Part shown: positions 7,075 to 8,724 of the stretch, one piece after another
How the letters are laid out: each line of letters opens with the position of its first letter
Numbering within the stretch: the first letter of the stretch is position 1
Origin: Bacteroidales bacterium
GTDB lineage: Bacteria > Bacteroidota > Bacteroidia > Bacteroidales > VadinHA17
DNA length: 8,724 nt
Reading direction: 5' to 3'
Assembly: GCA_003520925.1 (NCBI GenBank)
Contig: DOTV01000253.1
Coordinates: 1-8,724, forward strand
The notes under the pieces: model-generated
Database searches by the model: none
The model's input: only the letters and a program-made list of their open reading frames with translations
Told to the model about the DNA's origin: nothing
Program-made: the position numbers and the translations under genes

Positions 7075-8435
7075 TAAGCCGGGAATTCTATTTTTGAAAT
7101 AGCATGCTCGACCTCGGCATTTGTAAGTTCGTGATCGGGAAGATTATTCTCGAAATACTTCTCATATGCTGAAATGTCGAAATGTCCATGCCCGCTAAGG
7201 TTGAAAAGTATTGTTCTTGAGACACCCTCGATATCAGCCTTCCTTGCCTCATCAAGCGCACCGGCTATTGCATAAGTGGATTCAGGTGCAGGTAAAATAC
7301 CTTCGTTTCGTGCAAAAAGGACGCCAGCTTCAAAGCATTCCCTCTGCATTTTAGCCTTTGCCTCGACCAGGCCGTCTTTCTTGAGCTGACTGACAAGCGT
7401 TCCTGCGCCATGATAACGCAGGCCTCCTGCGTGAATCTTCTCAGGCATAAAATTATGCCCCAGGGTGTACATGGGAAGGAGAGGGGTCATTCCGGCTGAG
7501 TCGCCAAAGTCGTACATAAATTTCCCCTTTGTAAGTTTCGGGCATGAGGATGGTTCGATTGTAAGCAGTCGTGTTTTCCTGCCATTCACAATGTTCTCAT
7601 GGAGAAAAGGAAAAGCAATTCCAGAAAAATTTGATCCGCCGCCAAAGCATCCTATAACTACATCGGGGTAATCATCGGTCTTTGCCATTTGCAGTATCGC
7701 TTCCTGTCCGATGATCGTCTGGTGAAGGATAACGTGGTTAAGCACGCTTCCCAGAGAGTATTTGGTATAAGGGTCCTCTGCTGCTATTTCCATAGCTTCA
7801 GAGATAGCAATGCCAAGACTTCCCGGGGAATCAGGATCAATTTCAAGAACTCTCCTGCCTGAGACAGTCATAGTCGATGGCGAAGGAATTACTTTGGCGT
7901 TATAAACATTCATCAGGAGCTTGCGTCCCGGTTTCTGCCCGTAGCTGACCTTAACCATGAAAACTAGAAGCTCCAGACCGAAATGGGCACAGGCGAAACT
8001 CATTGCACATCCCCACTGTCCGGCACCGGTTTCTGTTGTAATCCTTCTTACACCCTCCTGTTTATTGTAGTACGCCTGTGCAATAGCTGTGTTGGCTTTA
8101 TGGGAACCAGAATAGTTGCCACCCTCATATTTATAATAGATTTTGCTTTTTGTCCCCAGGGTTTTTTCCAGGTTGACAGCCCTGAACAAAGGTGACGGAC
8201 GATAAGTTTTGTAGAGGTCAAGTACCTCATCGGGTATCTCAATATACCTTTCAGCCGATACCTCCTGCCTGATAAGTTCCATGGGGAATACAGCTGCCAG
8301 AGCTTCGGGCCCTATAGGCTGGCGTGTTGCCGGGTTTAATGGCGGAAGCGGTTTATTTGGCATATCTGCAACAACATTATACCAGTGGCGGGGCATCTCT
8401 TTTTCGTTCAGTAAGATTTTTGTGATCTTTTTCAT
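7074..8435 (-). CDS. trpB: Tryptophan synthase beta chain, TrpB2 type (PLP-dependent)
   Basis: A 453-residue cytoplasmic enzyme, about 50 residues longer than classical TrpB1, as expected of the TrpB2 subfamily. The N-terminal extension has HWYNVVADMP and RPSPLFRAVNLEK. The PLP Schiff-base lysine is Lys113 in GSHKANTA, the catalytic glutamate is Glu135 in TETGAGQWG, the phosphate-binding loop is GGGSN (265-269), and the C-terminal LSGHGHFD contains Ser414, which faces the PLP ring. TrpB joins indole and L-serine to give L-tryptophan. TrpB2 proteins often act without a tightly bound TrpA, and no trpA is present in this window, so indole salvage or backup synthesis is likely (inference). The start ATG at 8435 follows AT-rich sequence with no Shine-Dalgarno. 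Upstream lies a Trp-codon leader ORF and a terminator, so expression is probably controlled by attenuation. Its stop abuts the 6999-7074 repeat. Confidence 0.96.
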   Translation of the reverse strand: MKKITKILLNEKEMPRHWYNVVADMPNKPLPPLNPATRQPIGPEALAAVFPMELIRQEVSAERYIEIPDEVLDLYKTYRPSPLFRAVNLEKTLGTKSKIYYKYEGGNYSGSHKANTAIAQAYYNKQEGVRRITTETGAGQWGCAMSFACAHFGLELLVFMVKVSYGQKPGRKLLMNVYNAKVIPSPSTMTVSGRRVLEIDPDSPGSLGIAISEAMEIAAEDPYTKYSLGSVLNHVILHQTIIGQEAILQMAKTDDYPDVVIGCFGGGSNFSGIAFPFLHENIVNGRKTRLLTIEPSSCPKLTKGKFMYDFGDSAGMTPLLPMYTLGHNFMPEKIHAGGLRYHGAGTLVSQLKKDGLVEAKAKMQRECFEAGVLFARNEGILPAPESTYAIAGALDEARKADIEGVSRTILFNLSGHGHFDISAYEKYFENNLPDHELTNAEVEHAISKIEFPA

Positions 8436-8466
8436 AGTTTAAATTATTAAGTGATTAAAATTTTTC

Positions 8467-8501
8467 AAATAAAAAAGGCATGCTGTGAACAGCATGCCTT
8501 T
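8467..8501 (-). terminator. Intrinsic terminator in the trpB2 leader (attenuator)
   Basis: On the minus strand a perfect 12-bp stem AAAGGCATGCTG / CAGCATGCCTTT closes a TTCA loop and is followed by TTTATTTG, giving a run of six T from the stem into the tail. The strong T-run occurs on the minus side only; on the plus side just three T follow, then ACGG. It therefore acts on minus-strand transcription. It lies 31 bp upstream of the trpB2 start and 42 nt after the end of the Trp-codon leader ORF, the position expected of an attenuator. No other minus-strand gene is visible between it and the window edge. Confidence 0.85.
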
Positions 8502-8535
8502 ACGGTAATATCTTATAGATTATATAACGGCCTTA

Positions 8536-8561
8536 TTCACAGCTTAATTTTTCGAGCTGCG
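8536..8561 (-). promoter_or_regulatory. Alternative-pairing segments of the trp leader (candidate protector/antiterminator)
   Basis: Minus strand. Segment 1 is CGCAGCT (8561-8555), directly after the second Trp codon. Segment 2 is AGCTGTGAA (8544-8536), which starts in the leader stop codon. Segments 1 and 2 can form a 7-bp hairpin with one G-U pair. The GCTGTGAA of segment 2 is also exactly complementary to TTCACAGC at 8489-8482, the loop plus first four bases of the terminator's 3' arm. A ribosome stalled at the Trp codons would cover segment 1 and free segment 2, while a ribosome at the stop codon would mask segment 2. Pairing with loop and 3' arm is not the textbook antiterminator geometry, so the exact switch is uncertain. 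Confidence 0.5.
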
Positions 8562-8594
8562 CCAGGACCAGATATATAATGTTTCGATTTTCAT
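8544..8594 (-). CDS. trpL: trp leader peptide MKIETLYIWSWRSSKN (16 aa)
   Basis: A small ORF from ATG at 8594 to TAA at 8546-8544, encoding MKIETLYIWSWRSSKN. Trp codons sit at positions 9 and 11 (8570-8568 and 8564-8562), so two of 16 residues are Trp, the rarest amino acid in most proteins. It lies upstream of a terminator and then of a tryptophan synthase gene on the same strand, matching the leader peptide of trp attenuators, in which ribosome stalling at Trp codons under Trp shortage allows read-through. It is too short to be judged by coding statistics; the support is position plus the WSW motif. There is no Shine-Dalgarno, and the likely promoter box ends five bases before the ATG, so the transcript may be leaderless. 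The symbol trpL is by analogy. Confidence 0.75.
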   Translation of the reverse strand: MKIETLYIWSWRSSKN

Positions 8595-8599
8595 TGGGT

Positions 8600-8628
8600 C
8601 AAAAATAAAGAAAATATTTAATCTGCAA
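8600..8628 (-). promoter_or_regulatory. Bacteroidota-type promoter for the trp leader
   Basis: On the minus strand TATTTTTG (8607-8600) fits the Bacteroidota -7 consensus TAnnTTTG exactly. Eighteen bases upstream is TTG (8628-8626, in TTCTTGCAG), matching the TTG core of the -33 box at roughly the usual distance. Transcription would then start close to the leader ATG at 8594. The rest of the spacer to the window edge (8629-8724) is AT-rich, and I see no gene or other structure in it. Confidence 0.6.
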
Positions 8629-8724
8629 GAAAAAAGTTAGTTTTTTTTGATTTCTTCAATACAAAATGAATTTTTATATCTTTTTATAAAGAAATGAAGG
8701 CCTAATACTTCTAGTAAAAGATCC

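Noticed and set aside
8467..8501. Terminator of an unseen gene to the right rather than an attenuator
   Set aside because: No coding sequence longer than the 16-codon leader is seen between it and the window edge, and an exact -7 box and the Trp-rich ORF lie just upstream of it. A terminator-only role for a small RNA remains a weaker alternative.
8630..8724. Possible small ORFs in the AT-rich right edge
   Set aside because: Only stretches of a few codons (for example MNFYIFL) with no context or motif to support them.

Overview
The window comes from a member of the Bacteroidota, probably a Bacteroidales-like environmental or gut lineage; I cannot name a genus. The evidence is a SusD/RagB outer-membrane glycan-binding protein, a secreted GH31 glycosidase, AT-rich gene starts without clear Shine-Dalgarno sequences, and a TAnnTTTG-type -7 promoter box.

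Layout. (1) 1-1095, plus: C-terminal part of a SusD-like protein whose 5' end lies outside the window. (2) 1202-2068, plus: secreted endonuclease/exonuclease/phosphatase (EEP) fold protein. It converges on, and overlaps by 9 bp, (3) 2060-2578, minus: a small HAD-type 5'(3')-nucleotidase. (4) 2709-4886, minus: secreted GH31 glycosidase. (5) 5013-6098, plus: secreted DUF6807 ('PmoA-like') protein. (6) 6188-6991, plus: secreted protein with two NIPSNAP-like halves. (7) 7074-8435, minus: PLP-dependent TrpB2-type tryptophan synthase beta chain. The 289 bp upstream of trpB contain no long ORF but hold what looks like a complete trp attenuator on the minus strand.

Genes 1-6 look like the end of a glycan- or organic-matter-use locus: SusD, a glycosidase, and secreted accessory proteins with N-terminal signal sequences. 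The substrate cannot be read from the sequence. trpB2 stands alone, with no trpA in the window, and is functionally separate.

The most interesting part is 8467-8628 (minus). It contains a Bacteroidota-type promoter and a 16-codon leader ORF, MKIETLYIWSWRSSKN, with two Trp codons separated by one codon. Next comes a segment directly after the leader stop that can pair either with the codons after the second Trp or with the terminator loop and 3' arm. A 12-bp GC-containing hairpin with a U-rich tail follows, then trpB2. This has the parts of ribosome-mediated transcription attenuation, here with an apparently leaderless leader peptide.

The second theme is that four intergenic spacers each carry a different kind of inverted repeat close behind a stop codon: 1120-1178, 2600-2705, 6104-6158 and 6999-7074. 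The one at 2600-2705 is an array of a 9-bp unit that switches orientation half-way, so it can fold on itself in several registers.
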